64,000 bases of DNA, taken from NCBI RefSeq assembly GCF_029813775.1, contig NZ_JARVKW010000031.1:1-64000 (forward strand), given 5' to 3'. Positions within the stretch are counted from its first letter, which is position 1, and each line of letters begins with the position of its first letter. Source of the DNA: Streptomyces sp. DH24. GTDB lineage: Bacteria > Actinomycetota > Actinomycetes > Streptomycetales > Streptomycetaceae. Made by a program: the position numbers and the translations under genes. Positions 1 through 7,394 of this stretch are shown here, one piece after another. A model generated the notes under the pieces. The model saw only the letters and a list, made by a program, of their open reading frames with translations. It was not told the origin of the DNA and ran no database searches.

Positions 1-28
1 CCCCCGGACCTCGTGCGGAAACGCTCCT

Positions 29-99
29 GCGGTACCGTCCGATCCAGGCACTGACCTGCGGATATTTACGGGACAGTACCCGAGCGGTACCGTGAACGC
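29..99 (+). promoter_or_regulatory. Promoter/operator region of the toxin-antitoxin pair
   Basis: The palindrome-centred decamer GCGGTACCGT occurs twice, at 29-38 and 84-93. The second copy contains TACCGT (88-93), a good -10 box ending 6 nt before the ATG at 100, so the mRNA may be leaderless. GTACC-N5-GGTAC (76-90) is a further dyad overlapping the -10. Antitoxins of RHH type commonly bind such dyads and repress their own operon; that role here is inferred. Confidence 0.4.
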
Positions 100-345
100 A
101 TGCCAGCTCTCAACGTGGAGTTCAGCGACCGCGAGCTAGAGGACCTCCGGCAGATCGCCAAGGAACGCGGTACGTCCATGAAGGCCCTCGTCCGGGAGGC
201 CGCCGCGGCCGACATCGCCCGGCACCGGGCGCTGCAGGAGGGCGCGGAGGAGTTCCGCAAGTTCTTCGCCGCCCACGCCGACGAGTTCGCCGCCGCCTTC
301 CCGGACGACGAACCGGCCGCCGGGGACGAGGGGCGGGTCGCCTGA
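100..345 (+). CDS. Ribbon-helix-helix-like antitoxin
   Basis: An 81-residue protein whose N-terminal part (about residues 4-45) reads as a short beta strand (LNVEFSDREL) followed by two helices, the pattern of an RHH DNA-binding fold; TSMKALVREA fits the second helix. The acidic C-terminal tail would be the toxin-binding part. It is followed after 3 nt by a Doc-like gene, the usual antitoxin-toxin order. In such pairs the antitoxin blocks the toxin and represses the operon. No Shine-Dalgarno is seen before the ATG; a -10-like TACCGT lies 6 nt upstream, consistent with leaderless translation. The fold assignment is by pattern only. Confidence 0.7.
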   Translation: MPALNVEFSDRELEDLRQIAKERGTSMKALVREAAAADIARHRALQEGAEEFRKFFAAHADEFAAAFPDDEPAAGDEGRVA

Positions 346-348
346 CCG

Positions 349-726
349 ATGGCACCCGTCATCCACATCGACGTGCCCTGGCTCCTCCAGCGTCACGAGG
401 AGGTGCTGCCGGAGCAGCCCACGATCAACGACTTCTCCGCGCTGGTCGCCGCCGTCGCCCGGCACCGGGTCGACCCGCCCCGGCTCGGCGTCGACTCCGA
501 CCCGGCCTGGCGGGCCGCCGCCCTGCTGCACACCCTCGCCCTGCTCAAGCCGCTGCCGTCGGCCAACGCCCGCTTCGCCTGCGCGACGGCCGTGGCGTAC
601 ATGTTCGTCAGCGGCGCCGGCATCGACCCGCCCTACGGCGCCCTCGTCGACCTCGCCCGCGACCTGATGTCCGGCAAGGCCGACGTGTACGGCGCGGCCG
701 ACCGGCTGCGGTCCTGGCAGATCTGA
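349..726 (+). CDS. Doc/Fic-like toxin with degenerate active-site motif
   Basis: A 125-residue, mostly helical protein of typical Doc length. Doc toxins of the Fic fold phosphorylate or otherwise modify a translation target and carry H-P-F-x-D/E-G-N-x-R. The equivalent stretch here (about residues 70-80) reads KPLPSANAR: the catalytic His is Lys, the acidic residue is Ser and the first Gly is Ala, while Pro, Asn and Arg remain. It is probably either an inactive relic or a divergent subfamily. It starts 3 nt after the antitoxin stop, so the two are likely translationally coupled. The stop codon lies inside a 29-bp tandem duplication. Confidence 0.65.
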   Translation: MAPVIHIDVPWLLQRHEEVLPEQPTINDFSALVAAVARHRVDPPRLGVDSDPAWRAAALLHTLALLKPLPSANARFACATAVAYMFVSGAGIDPPYGALVDLARDLMSGKADVYGAADRLRSWQI

Positions 727-762
727 CGGGCGCGCTGCGGTCCTGGCGGATCTGACGGGCGC
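705..762 (+). repeat. 29-bp tandem duplication across the Doc-like stop codon
   Basis: Positions 705-733 and 734-762 are the same 29-mer with one mismatch (a/g). The first copy holds the last codons and stop of the Doc-like gene; the second repeats those codons and the stop as untranslated DNA. This looks like a recent slippage duplication. Confidence 0.9.
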
Positions 763-1231
763 ACCGGGGCCGCCGGCCGAGGGCGGGAGGATCGGGGCCG
801 GCGGTCCGTGTCGCGCGGGAGAGCCGCCGTCCCGCGCGGGGCCCGGTGCGAAGGGCCGCTTCCAGTGGACCACGCTGCCGTGGGAGCCGGCAGCGTGCGC
901 GAAGCCCCGGCGGGCGCGGGGAATTCACACGGGGCGCATGAAAGGCGAAAGCCGCTGCGCACGGCGCCGGGAGTGCGGCCTTTCTGACTTTCTTTCAACG
1001 GTGCTGAGGTTGTCGGAGTGCCTTGTTGGGCCTGAGTGACTTGTGCCAGAGTGAACCCCCCGTGCGGAGGGGTAAAAGCCGGCCGTCGTACCGGGGCCGA
1101 CCAACCGGGTGCGATTCGCGGTCGGTGAATTCCACCTCCCGCTTCGTCGCCCGAAAGGTCCGCACCGACTCCGGCGCCTTTACGGCGAGCTGCACTTCTG
1201 TGTCACGCGCGCGTGGGAAGGAAACAGCTCA
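763..1231. other. Intergenic stretch without a recognisable gene
   Basis: About 470 bp between the Doc-like gene and the ricin-domain gene. Reading frames here lack coding-like composition. The part from about 940 to 1060 is AT-richer than its surroundings and probably holds the promoter of the next gene, but I could not fix -35/-10 boxes. Confidence 0.5.
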
Positions 1232-2836
1232 GTGCCCACCCCCCACCCCCCTCGTCCCCCTTATCCGCCGCCCGGCGGCGATCCCGGAGAATCCGACGAG
1301 TCCCTGGTCGCCCGGCTCAAGGGCCGCAGCGAGGACGAGTCCGCCCGGACCGTCGCCCTGCTGATGGCGCGGCACTGGCAGGCGGCACACGACTACGCCG
1401 TGATCTGCCTGGCCTCCTCGGAGCCCGTCGCCGCCATGGTCACCGCGGCCGCGTTCCGCCGGGCCCTCGACCGCAGCGCCCTCGGCGCGCCGTCGTCCGC
1501 ACTGCGTCCCCGGCTCCTCGTGACCGTCCGGGACACGGTCCGCGAGTGGGCCGCCGACGACCGGACATCCGGCGTTCTGCCCCCTTTGCAGAAACCCGCC
1601 GGCGGCCGAGGTATGCGCACGGCGAAGTCGCTCACGCCCGAAAACCGGACACTGGCCCAACGGTCATTTCAGTCCCTTCCGTCCGCAGCGCGCTGCTTGC
1701 TGTGGCACACCGAGGTCGAGGCAGAGGCCATATCCGTACCGGCCGGTCTGCTGGCCATGGACACCGACACCGCGTCGGCCGTCCTCGAACAGGCACGTGA
1801 AAAATTCCGGGAAGGCTGCGTCCGGGCCCACCGGGAACTCGCGCCGACCAAGGACTGCCGCTTCTACAACCGGCTCCTCGACGTCCCGATCCGGCGTGGC
1901 GGCGCCCTGCTGCCGGATGTCCGCGAGCATCTCGCCGAGTGCCGGCACTGCCGCTTCGCCGCCGAACAACTCAGCCACGTCGAAAGCGGCTTGGGGACCC
2001 TGCTCGCCGAGGCCGTGCTCGGCTGGGGCGCGCGGCGCTATCTCGACTCGCGGCCCGGCCGGACGGCACCCGGCTCACGCCGCGCGCGGGGCGCCGCGCG
2101 CCGCGGCCGGCACCGGACCCTGCTGCGGATGCCCGCCCCGGGCCGCTGGACGCCGCCCGTCCCGCGCTCCCCGCGCACCCTGCTCTCGGGCGTCGGAGCC
2201 GTCTCGGCCGTGGTGCTGACCACCGTCCTCATCGCGAACATGTGGTCCTACGACGGCGGCGCCGGCCCGGCGGCCTCCACCAGCGCCCCCGGCGGCGGGG
2301 CCACGGCACCCGGCGCCGCGTCCCCCGTCCCGCCCGACCCGGCCGGGCTGCCCACGGCGCCCCGGCAGGCGCGGCTGCGGAACGCCGCCGCCGACCTGTG
2401 CCTCGACGTGCGCGGCCGGGCCGAGGAAGGGGCGGGCGTGCGGCCGGCGGCCTGCTCGCCGGCGTGGACCCAGCAGTGGACGTTCGAGGAGGACGGCCTG
2501 CTGCGCAGCGCCGCCGACCCCGGGCTGTGCCTGGACTCCCGCGCGGACGCCGGGGTCGTCATCCTCGGCACGTGCGCCGAACGGGGCGACAGACGCGCCG
2601 ACGACGTCCGCTACGACCTCACCGTCCGGGGTGAGCTGCTGCCGCGCTGGGAGAAGCAGCTGGCCCTCGCCGTCACCACCCCTGACGCGAACGCCGACGT
2701 CGTCGTCAAGGTGCGGGACGGCTCCGACGCGCAGCGCTGGCGCACCGATCCGGCCCCGGTGGCCGAGGGCTCCCTGTCCATCGCGGACAAGGACGCCCCG
2801 CCCGCCCGGGCGTCGGGGCTGTCCGGCAGACCCTAG
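1232..2836 (+). CDS. Sigma-like/zinc-finger membrane protein with C-terminal ricin B lectin domain
   Basis: A 534-residue fusion. Residues about 20-200 resemble ECF sigma regions 2 and 4 (DESLVARLKGRSEDESARTV, then LPSAARCLLW). HLAECRHCR at about 233-241 has the H-x3-C-x2-C of anti-sigma zinc fingers. A basic linker leads to one membrane helix (about 320-338), a Pro/Ala/Gly linker, and a beta-trefoil (about 383-525) with ricin-type Q-x-W marks (QQW, QRW). The likely topology is a cytoplasmic regulatory part with an outside sugar-binding part. The GTG at 1232 is chosen because GGGAAGGAAAC lies just upstream; longer readings lack a ribosome site. DNA binding by the sigma-like part is unproven. 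Confidence 0.8.
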   Translation: MPTPHPPRPPYPPPGGDPGESDESLVARLKGRSEDESARTVALLMARHWQAAHDYAVICLASSEPVAAMVTAAAFRRALDRSALGAPSSALRPRLLVTVRDTVREWAADDRTSGVLPPLQKPAGGRGMRTAKSLTPENRTLAQRSFQSLPSAARCLLWHTEVEAEAISVPAGLLAMDTDTASAVLEQAREKFREGCVRAHRELAPTKDCRFYNRLLDVPIRRGGALLPDVREHLAECRHCRFAAEQLSHVESGLGTLLAEAVLGWGARRYLDSRPGRTAPGSRRARGAARRGRHRTLLRMPAPGRWTPPVPRSPRTLLSGVGAVSAVVLTTVLIANMWSYDGGAGPAASTSAPGGGATAPGAASPVPPDPAGLPTAPRQARLRNAAADLCLDVRGRAEEGAGVRPAACSPAWTQQWTFEEDGLLRSAADPGLCLDSRADAGVVILGTCAERGDRRADDVRYDLTVRGELLPRWEKQLALAVTTPDANADVVVKVRDGSDAQRWRTDPAPVAEGSLSIADKDAPPARASGLSGRP

Positions 2837-2895
2837 TCGCGCCGGGCTCCGGGGCGGACACCGCGCGTCCGGCGCGGGTGCCCGCCCCGCTGCCG

Positions 2896-4065
2896 TCACA
2901 CGGGGTCCGTGACCAGGTCGGCGGCGGTGAGCGTGGCCGGTGTGGCGTGTCCGGACAGGGCGAGGGTGAGGTCCAGTTCGGCGAGCAGGCAGCGGATCAC
3001 GTGCTCGACGCCCGCCTGACCGTCCAGCCCGAGCCCGTACACGTACGGCCGTCCGACGAGCACCGCCCGCGCGCCGAGCGCCAGCGCCTTGAAGAGGTCG
3101 TCGCCGGTGCGGACGCCGCTGTCGAACAGCACGGTGAGCCGGTCGCCGACCGCCTCGACCACTCCGGGCAGCGCGTCGGCGGCCGCCACGGCCCCGGCCA
3201 CCTGACGGCCGCCGTGGTTGGACACGATCACGCCGTCCATCCCGGCGTCCGCGGCCAGCCGCGCGTCGTCGGGGTGCAGCACGCCCTTGAGGACGATCGG
3301 CCCGTCCCAGTTCTCCCCCAGGAAGGCCAGGTCCGGCCAGGTCTTGGCGGGGTCGGCGAACATGCCGACGAAGTGCATCACGGCCGCGTTCGGGTCCTCG
3401 TGCACCGGCTTGGCGAGGCCCGCCCGGAACGCCGGGTCGGAGAAGTAGTTGGCGGTGCCCACGCCGTGCAGGAACGGCAGATATGCCTGGTCGAGGTCGC
3501 GCGGGCGCCAGGACAGCAGGGGAGTGTCCAGCGTGACGACGAGCGCGCTGTACCCGGCGGCCTTCGCGCGGTCCAGGAAACTGCGCGCCACCTCGCGGTC
3601 CTTCGGCCAGTACAGCTGGAACCAGCGCTCCCCGTCGCCCATCGCCTCGGCGACCTGCTCCATCGGCGTGCTGGACGCGGAGGACAGGACGAACGGCACG
3701 CCCTGTGCCGCGGCGGCCCGGGCGGCGGCCGGCTCGGCGTCCGGATGCATGATCGACAGCACGCCGACCGGCGCCAGCGCGAGCGGGGCGGGCAGCGCGC
3801 GGCCCAGCACCTCCACCGACAGGTCGCGGTCGTGCACGTCGCGCAGCACGCGCGGCACGATCCGGCGCCGGGCGAGGGCCGCCCGGTTGGCGCGGGCCGT
3901 GCTGCCGTCGCCCGCGCTGCCCGCCACGTAGCCGACCGGACCGGGGTCGAGGCGCTGCTCGGTGAGCTCCTCCAGCCGGGTCAGATCGGTGGGCAGCCGG
4001 GGCACCGCCCCCGTCATGCCGCTCAGGTAGATCTCGTACTGGAAGTCGGCCCAGTGCCTGCCCAT
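2896..4065 (-). CDS. FMN-dependent alpha-hydroxy-acid oxidase, lactate 2-monooxygenase-like
   Basis: A 389-residue TIM-barrel flavoenzyme of the lactate oxidase/monooxygenase family, which oxidises L-2-hydroxy acids using FMN. The signature SNHGGRQ, with catalytic His and substrate-binding Arg, is present, as are the FMN-site segments LALAPVG, LDTPLL and DSGVRTGDD near the C-terminal end. Overall length and the insert around WRPRDLDQAYLPF fit lactate 2-monooxygenase (lactate + O2 to acetate + CO2 + water) better than glycolate oxidase, but substrate cannot be read from sequence. The ATG at 4065 is chosen: MGRHWADFQY follows a GAGACGGGAC ribosome site, and upstream codons are Pro/Arg-rich and not family-like. 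It stands alone and converges with the preceding gene. Confidence 0.85.
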   Translation of the reverse strand: MGRHWADFQYEIYLSGMTGAVPRLPTDLTRLEELTEQRLDPGPVGYVAGSAGDGSTARANRAALARRRIVPRVLRDVHDRDLSVEVLGRALPAPLALAPVGVLSIMHPDAEPAAARAAAAQGVPFVLSSASSTPMEQVAEAMGDGERWFQLYWPKDREVARSFLDRAKAAGYSALVVTLDTPLLSWRPRDLDQAYLPFLHGVGTANYFSDPAFRAGLAKPVHEDPNAAVMHFVGMFADPAKTWPDLAFLGENWDGPIVLKGVLHPDDARLAADAGMDGVIVSNHGGRQVAGAVAAADALPGVVEAVGDRLTVLFDSGVRTGDDLFKALALGARAVLVGRPYVYGLGLDGQAGVEHVIRCLLAELDLTLALSGHATPATLTAADLVTDPV

Positions 4066-4445
4066 GCGTAAGTCCCGTCTCTCGTCGCTGAGAACGCGCC
4101 GCCCCAGACCATACCCACGGGTAAGTACCGGTCCGCGCCCCGGGGACGGGCCCGGGGAGGTCCGCCGCGGGGGTCGGACAGGTCCCAATCGGAATGTTTC
4201 CGGCCTATTGCAGAGCGATCAGAATGCGCCAGTTGGCTGCTTAAGGCGATCAAGATTGGCGCTGTCAGGGCACTGCAACGTTCGAATTCTGTGACTTCGA
4301 GCCACTGATTCAACACGCAAGGTTACCGAAACCCATGGGGTCGAGGTGTGTTTCCGCAGCGGACTCGGCAGACTCGCGCTCGCCGGTCCGGCACTCACCG
4401 GGCACGGACCGGCACTCCTCGTAATCGAGCGGAAGGAAGCACACA
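4066..4445. other. Divergent intergenic region, oxidase gene / protease inhibitor gene
   Basis: 380 bp with a lower-GC block at about 4190-4330 that should carry the promoters of both flanking genes. AAGGAAG before the ATG at 4446 is the ribosome site of the inhibitor gene. No coding-like frame was found. Confidence 0.5.
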
Positions 4446-4880
4446 ATGCGGAACACCGCGCGCTGGGCGACGATTCTGGGTCTGACGGCCACCGCCGTCT
4501 GCGGACCCCTCGCAGGGGCCGGCCTCGCCGCCCCGCACGCCGCCCCCGCCTCGCTCTACGCCCCGTCGGCCCTGGTCCTGACCGTGGGTCACGGCGAGAG
4601 CCTGGCCGCCTCCACCCCGGAACGCGCGGTCACCCTGTCCTGCGCCCCGCGGCCCGCCGGCACCCATCCCGCCGCGCGGCAGGCCTGTGCGGAACTGCGC
4701 CTGGCCGCAGGCGACTTCGACGCGCTCGCGACCGCCGGGGGCGACGTGCTGTGCACCCGGGAGTACGACCCCGTCGTCGTCACGGTCGACGGCGTGTGGG
4801 AGGGCCGCCGGGTCTCCTACGAACGGACCTTCTCCAACGAGTGCGTGAAGGGCGCCGCAACGAGCGTCTTCACGTTCTGA
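4446..4880 (+). CDS. Secreted subtilisin-inhibitor-like (SSI family) protease inhibitor with Arg at P1
   Basis: A 144-residue precursor: a signal peptide of about 28-32 residues, then a mature domain of SSI size. Four cysteines (TLSC, RQAC, VLCT, NEC) match the two conserved disulfides of the family. The reactive loop reads C-T-R-E-Y-D-P-V; by alignment with SSI, where the bond is Met-Val, the P1 residue is Arg and P1' is Glu. Arg at P1 is typical of the trypsin-inhibiting members, so the likely targets are trypsin-like extracellular proteases. Such inhibitors act as dimers outside the cell and restrain the producer's own proteases. AAGGAAG precedes the ATG. Confidence 0.93.
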   Translation: MRNTARWATILGLTATAVCGPLAGAGLAAPHAAPASLYAPSALVLTVGHGESLAASTPERAVTLSCAPRPAGTHPAARQACAELRLAAGDFDALATAGGDVLCTREYDPVVVTVDGVWEGRRVSYERTFSNECVKGAATSVFTF

Positions 4881-5106
4881 GGGACCGGGATCGCGCGGTC
4901 CCCGCGCACCTGAGGTGACTCGTGGCTGGGGAGCGCGAGTGCCTGTGCGCGGGCCGGCGATCTCGTGCCGGGGGACCGGTGGGCGGAGTGGGGCCGCCCG
5001 TGGGTTCGCCGGTCGTGCCGGGGCGGGACGCCACTGCCGTGGGGACGGCGGCGCCCGCCCCGGCGTTCGTGTGCCGGGGGGGGCCGGCTCCCGCACCGGG
5101 CCGGCC

Positions 5107-5352
5107 TCAGTCGTCCGGGCGCTCCTGCGGGGAACCGCCGGAACGGTCCTTCGGCGGCGTCCTGGACCGGTGGCTGGTGTCGCACCACGGATAACGGCGG
5201 CTGCGGCGGCAGGTGCACAGGGCGACCCGGAAGCGGTCGGACGACACGGTCGTGCCGTCCTCCAGCTCCACCTCCACCGGGCCCTCCACGAGCATCGGTC
5301 CCCGGCGCCGGACGGTGATCCTGCGGGGCGGGTCAGACGGGGCGTTCGGCAC
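5107..5352 (-). CDS. CDGSH-type iron-sulfur protein (mitoNEET-like)
   Basis: An 81-residue protein with the CDGSH pattern C-x-C-x6-P-x-C-D-x-S-H, seen as CTCRRSRRYPWCDTSH at about residues 46-61. Three Cys and one His would hold a 2Fe-2S cluster. Such proteins are small redox or cluster-transfer factors. The GTG start at 5352 lies inside the end of the methyltransferase gene (20-bp overlap), so translation is coupled. As third gene of the trio with a predicted diiron oxidase it may be the electron donor; this is inferred. The C-terminal 20 residues are hydrophilic and look disordered. Confidence 0.85.
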   Translation of the reverse strand: MPNAPSDPPRRITVRRRGPMLVEGPVEVELEDGTTVSSDRFRVALCTCRRSRRYPWCDTSHRSRTPPKDRSGGSPQERPDD

Positions 5353-6013
5353 GGACCACCACCAGCTCTTCCTCGTTCTCGGCCGGGTCGAGCAGACCCC
5401 GCTCCCTGAGCCAGCGCTCCCGGCCGCGCAGCACCGGACCGAACGCCACCCGGCGCCGCCGGGTCACCGCGGCCTTCAGTCCCGCGGCGCGCAACTGCCC
5501 GAGCGTCCGGTCGGGCGCGCTGAGCGAGGACTGCACGACCAGCAGAACACCGCCGGGACGCAGCACGGCGGGTGCCTCACGGCAGATCTCGTCGAGGACG
5601 AGCCGCCCGTCGCGGCCCGCGTCCCAGGCCCGGGCCGCGCCGCGCGGACCGTCGCCGGGCGCCGGCACGTACGGCGGGTTGGCGATCACGAGGTCGAAGG
5701 TCTCGCCGCGCACCGGCTCGAAGAGGTGCCCGTGCCTGACCCGGATCCGCGCTCCGGCCAGCAGGGCGTTGACGCGGGCGGCGCACACCGCGCGCCACGA
5801 CGCGTCCACGGCTGTCACCCGGGTTCCCCGCCGCGCGGCGGCCAGGGCGAGGGCGCCGCTTCCGGTGCCGACGTCGAGAACGTCCGCGCCGGGCGGAACC
5901 GGCTCGTCGTAGAGGGCCCCGGTCAGCAACCGGGTGTCGTCCTGAGGGGCGTACACGCCCGGCAGTACCAGTGGATTCACGTCCGTCCAGGTACCCCGGC
6001 ATTCAGGATTCAT
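5333..6013 (-). CDS. Class I SAM-dependent methyltransferase (HemK/PrmC-like fold)
   Basis: A 226-residue methyltransferase. Motif I is VLDVGTGSGALAL (about residues 40-52) and the NPPY motif (in ANPPYVPAPGD) marks the family acting on planar nitrogen, as in glutamine-N5 or nucleobase methylation. It is shorter than PrmC and lacks its N-terminal helical domain, so it is not the housekeeping release-factor enzyme. ATG at 6013 overlaps the TGA of the preceding gene as ATGA. With the upstream diiron oxidase and downstream CDGSH gene it makes a tightly coupled operon, which suggests a tailoring role on a small molecule or peptide. Substrate unknown. Confidence 0.85.
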   Translation of the reverse strand: MNPECRGTWTDVNPLVLPGVYAPQDDTRLLTGALYDEPVPPGADVLDVGTGSGALALAAARRGTRVTAVDASWRAVCAARVNALLAGARIRVRHGHLFEPVRGETFDLVIANPPYVPAPGDGPRGAARAWDAGRDGRLVLDEICREAPAVLRPGGVLLVVQSSLSAPDRTLGQLRAAGLKAAVTRRRRVAFGPVLRGRERWLRERGLLDPAENEEELVVVRAERPV

Positions 6014-7029
6014 GGGGAGGATTCCGGCTCGACGGGTGTCGGGAGCGGCGTCCGCAGCGCCGAGCGGCCGTCCTGCCAGTCCGCAAGCAGGCGTGCCCCG
6101 AGGCGGTCCTCTACGTGACCGGTGGCGTCGATGCCGAAGACCACGTCCGGGGCGAGGTGCGGCTCCTGCTCCAGCAGCCCGCCGATGACGTCGTGCCGCA
6201 CCACCTGCTCGTGCACGGCGTCGGCCTCGACGTGCTCGTCGTAGAAGTGCTCGGCGGCCGGACCCGCGCCCGTGCGGCGCATCGCCTCGGCCAGCCGCCG
6301 GGAACCGGGCGACGAGGTGATCTCGACGGCCGCGAAGTGCCCCACGAGCGCGCCGCGCAGCTTTCGGTGCAGCCCGAACAGGGACATCATGTTCACCGTG
6401 ACCAGGGCCTCGGCGTTGGCCGCGTCGAGATGCCGCCCGTACGTGGTGTCCAGGCCCAGGTCGGTCATCAGGTCCGCGAACAGCCGGGCGTGCACGCGGT
6501 CGGCGCGACCGCCGCCGAACTCGTCGAACTCCACCGCGGCCATCGCCGCCTTGGCCCGGCCCGACAGCCGCGGCAGCACCCAGGCGTGCGGGTCGGCCTC
6601 CTTCAGGTGGTACAGGGAGCGCAGCGCCGCGTACTCGCGCAGGTGCCACAGCTCGCCCTTGTCGCGCAGAAAGTACGACACGCCGGTGCCGTCCACCGGC
6701 TCGACCAGGAGGTCGGCGATCGCGTCCGCCACGCTGTCGTGGACCGGGGTGTCCGCGCGCAGGGCGGCCAGGAAACGGCCCTCCAGCGCGGCCCGGGTGC
6801 GGAGCAGGTCCGGGTCCCATTCGAGGTCGGCGGGCACCCCCGCGAAACCGCGGTAGTGCAGCTCGTAGCACAGGTAGAGGGCGAGCTGGAGGTCGTCGCC
6901 GTACGGGTCCGCGTCCGCCGTCGCGTCGGGGCCGGGCAGCGGACCCGCACCGCGCAGGTACCGCGCGACGGCCTCGGAGAGCGGGCCCCGGGCCGTCGGC
7001 AGTCGTGGTTCTTCACTGTCGTGCGCCAT
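6010..7029 (-). CDS. Haem-oxygenase-like diiron oxidase (iron-containing redox enzyme family)
   Basis: A 339-residue helical protein of the family annotated as iron-containing redox enzymes. The C-terminal half carries the metal-ligand pattern of HO-like diiron oxidases: Glu and His in EFDEFGGGRADRVHARL (about residues 190-206) and a second set in YDEHVEADAVHEQ (about 273-285). Known members cleave C-C bonds or N-oxygenate amino-acid-derived substrates with O2. The start at 7029 (MAHDSEEP) is chosen because residues upstream are Pro/Arg-rich noncoding-like. It is first of a three-gene operon; its stop overlaps the methyltransferase start. Substrate cannot be inferred. Confidence 0.8.
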   Translation of the reverse strand: MAHDSEEPRLPTARGPLSEAVARYLRGAGPLPGPDATADADPYGDDLQLALYLCYELHYRGFAGVPADLEWDPDLLRTRAALEGRFLAALRADTPVHDSVADAIADLLVEPVDGTGVSYFLRDKGELWHLREYAALRSLYHLKEADPHAWVLPRLSGRAKAAMAAVEFDEFGGGRADRVHARLFADLMTDLGLDTTYGRHLDAANAEALVTVNMMSLFGLHRKLRGALVGHFAAVEITSSPGSRRLAEAMRRTGAGPAAEHFYDEHVEADAVHEQVVRHDVIGGLLEQEPHLAPDVVFGIDATGHVEDRLGARLLADWQDGRSALRTPLPTPVEPESSP

Positions 7030-7141
7030 GCGCCCCGGGTACCCGGAGCGGGCTCCGGCACGCCCGGGTGTGGGGCACCTGTCGGAGGGCCTCCACGGAC
7101 CCGGCCCGCGGTCCGGCCACACGGGCGAGGAAGGCGGCCGC

Positions 7142-7327
7142 TCAGTCGTCGCCCGAGGACTGCTCCTGGGCGCCCGTGTTCGGGGTGATGGCCTCCCCGG
7201 CCTCACCCCTGCGGCGTCGCTGCCGGTCGGTCTCGGTGGTGCGGCGCTCGGCCTCCTCCACCTCGGCGAGGACCTCTTCGAGTGCCGTGTTCGGCTGTTC
7301 CTCGGAACGCTTGCGGTCGTCGGTCAC
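7142..7327 (-). CDS. Small charged hypothetical protein
   Basis: 61 residues, hydrophilic, rich in Glu, Arg and Thr, with a probable helix over residues 12-40 (EEVLAEVEEAERR). No known domain recognised. The GTG at 7327 follows a strong ribosome site (AAGGAGG, about 5 nt spacing), which supports expression. It lies between the Ppx/GppA gene upstream and the diiron oxidase trio downstream on the same strand. Confidence 0.7.
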   Translation of the reverse strand: MTDDRKRSEEQPNTALEEVLAEVEEAERRTTETDRQRRRRGEAGEAITPNTGAQEQSSGDD

Positions 7328-7394
7328 GGAGCCTCCTTAGGGAGTCGGTGGGCGGGGCGTGGCCAGGCGGGTCAGCCAGCAGGAGCTCAGTCGC

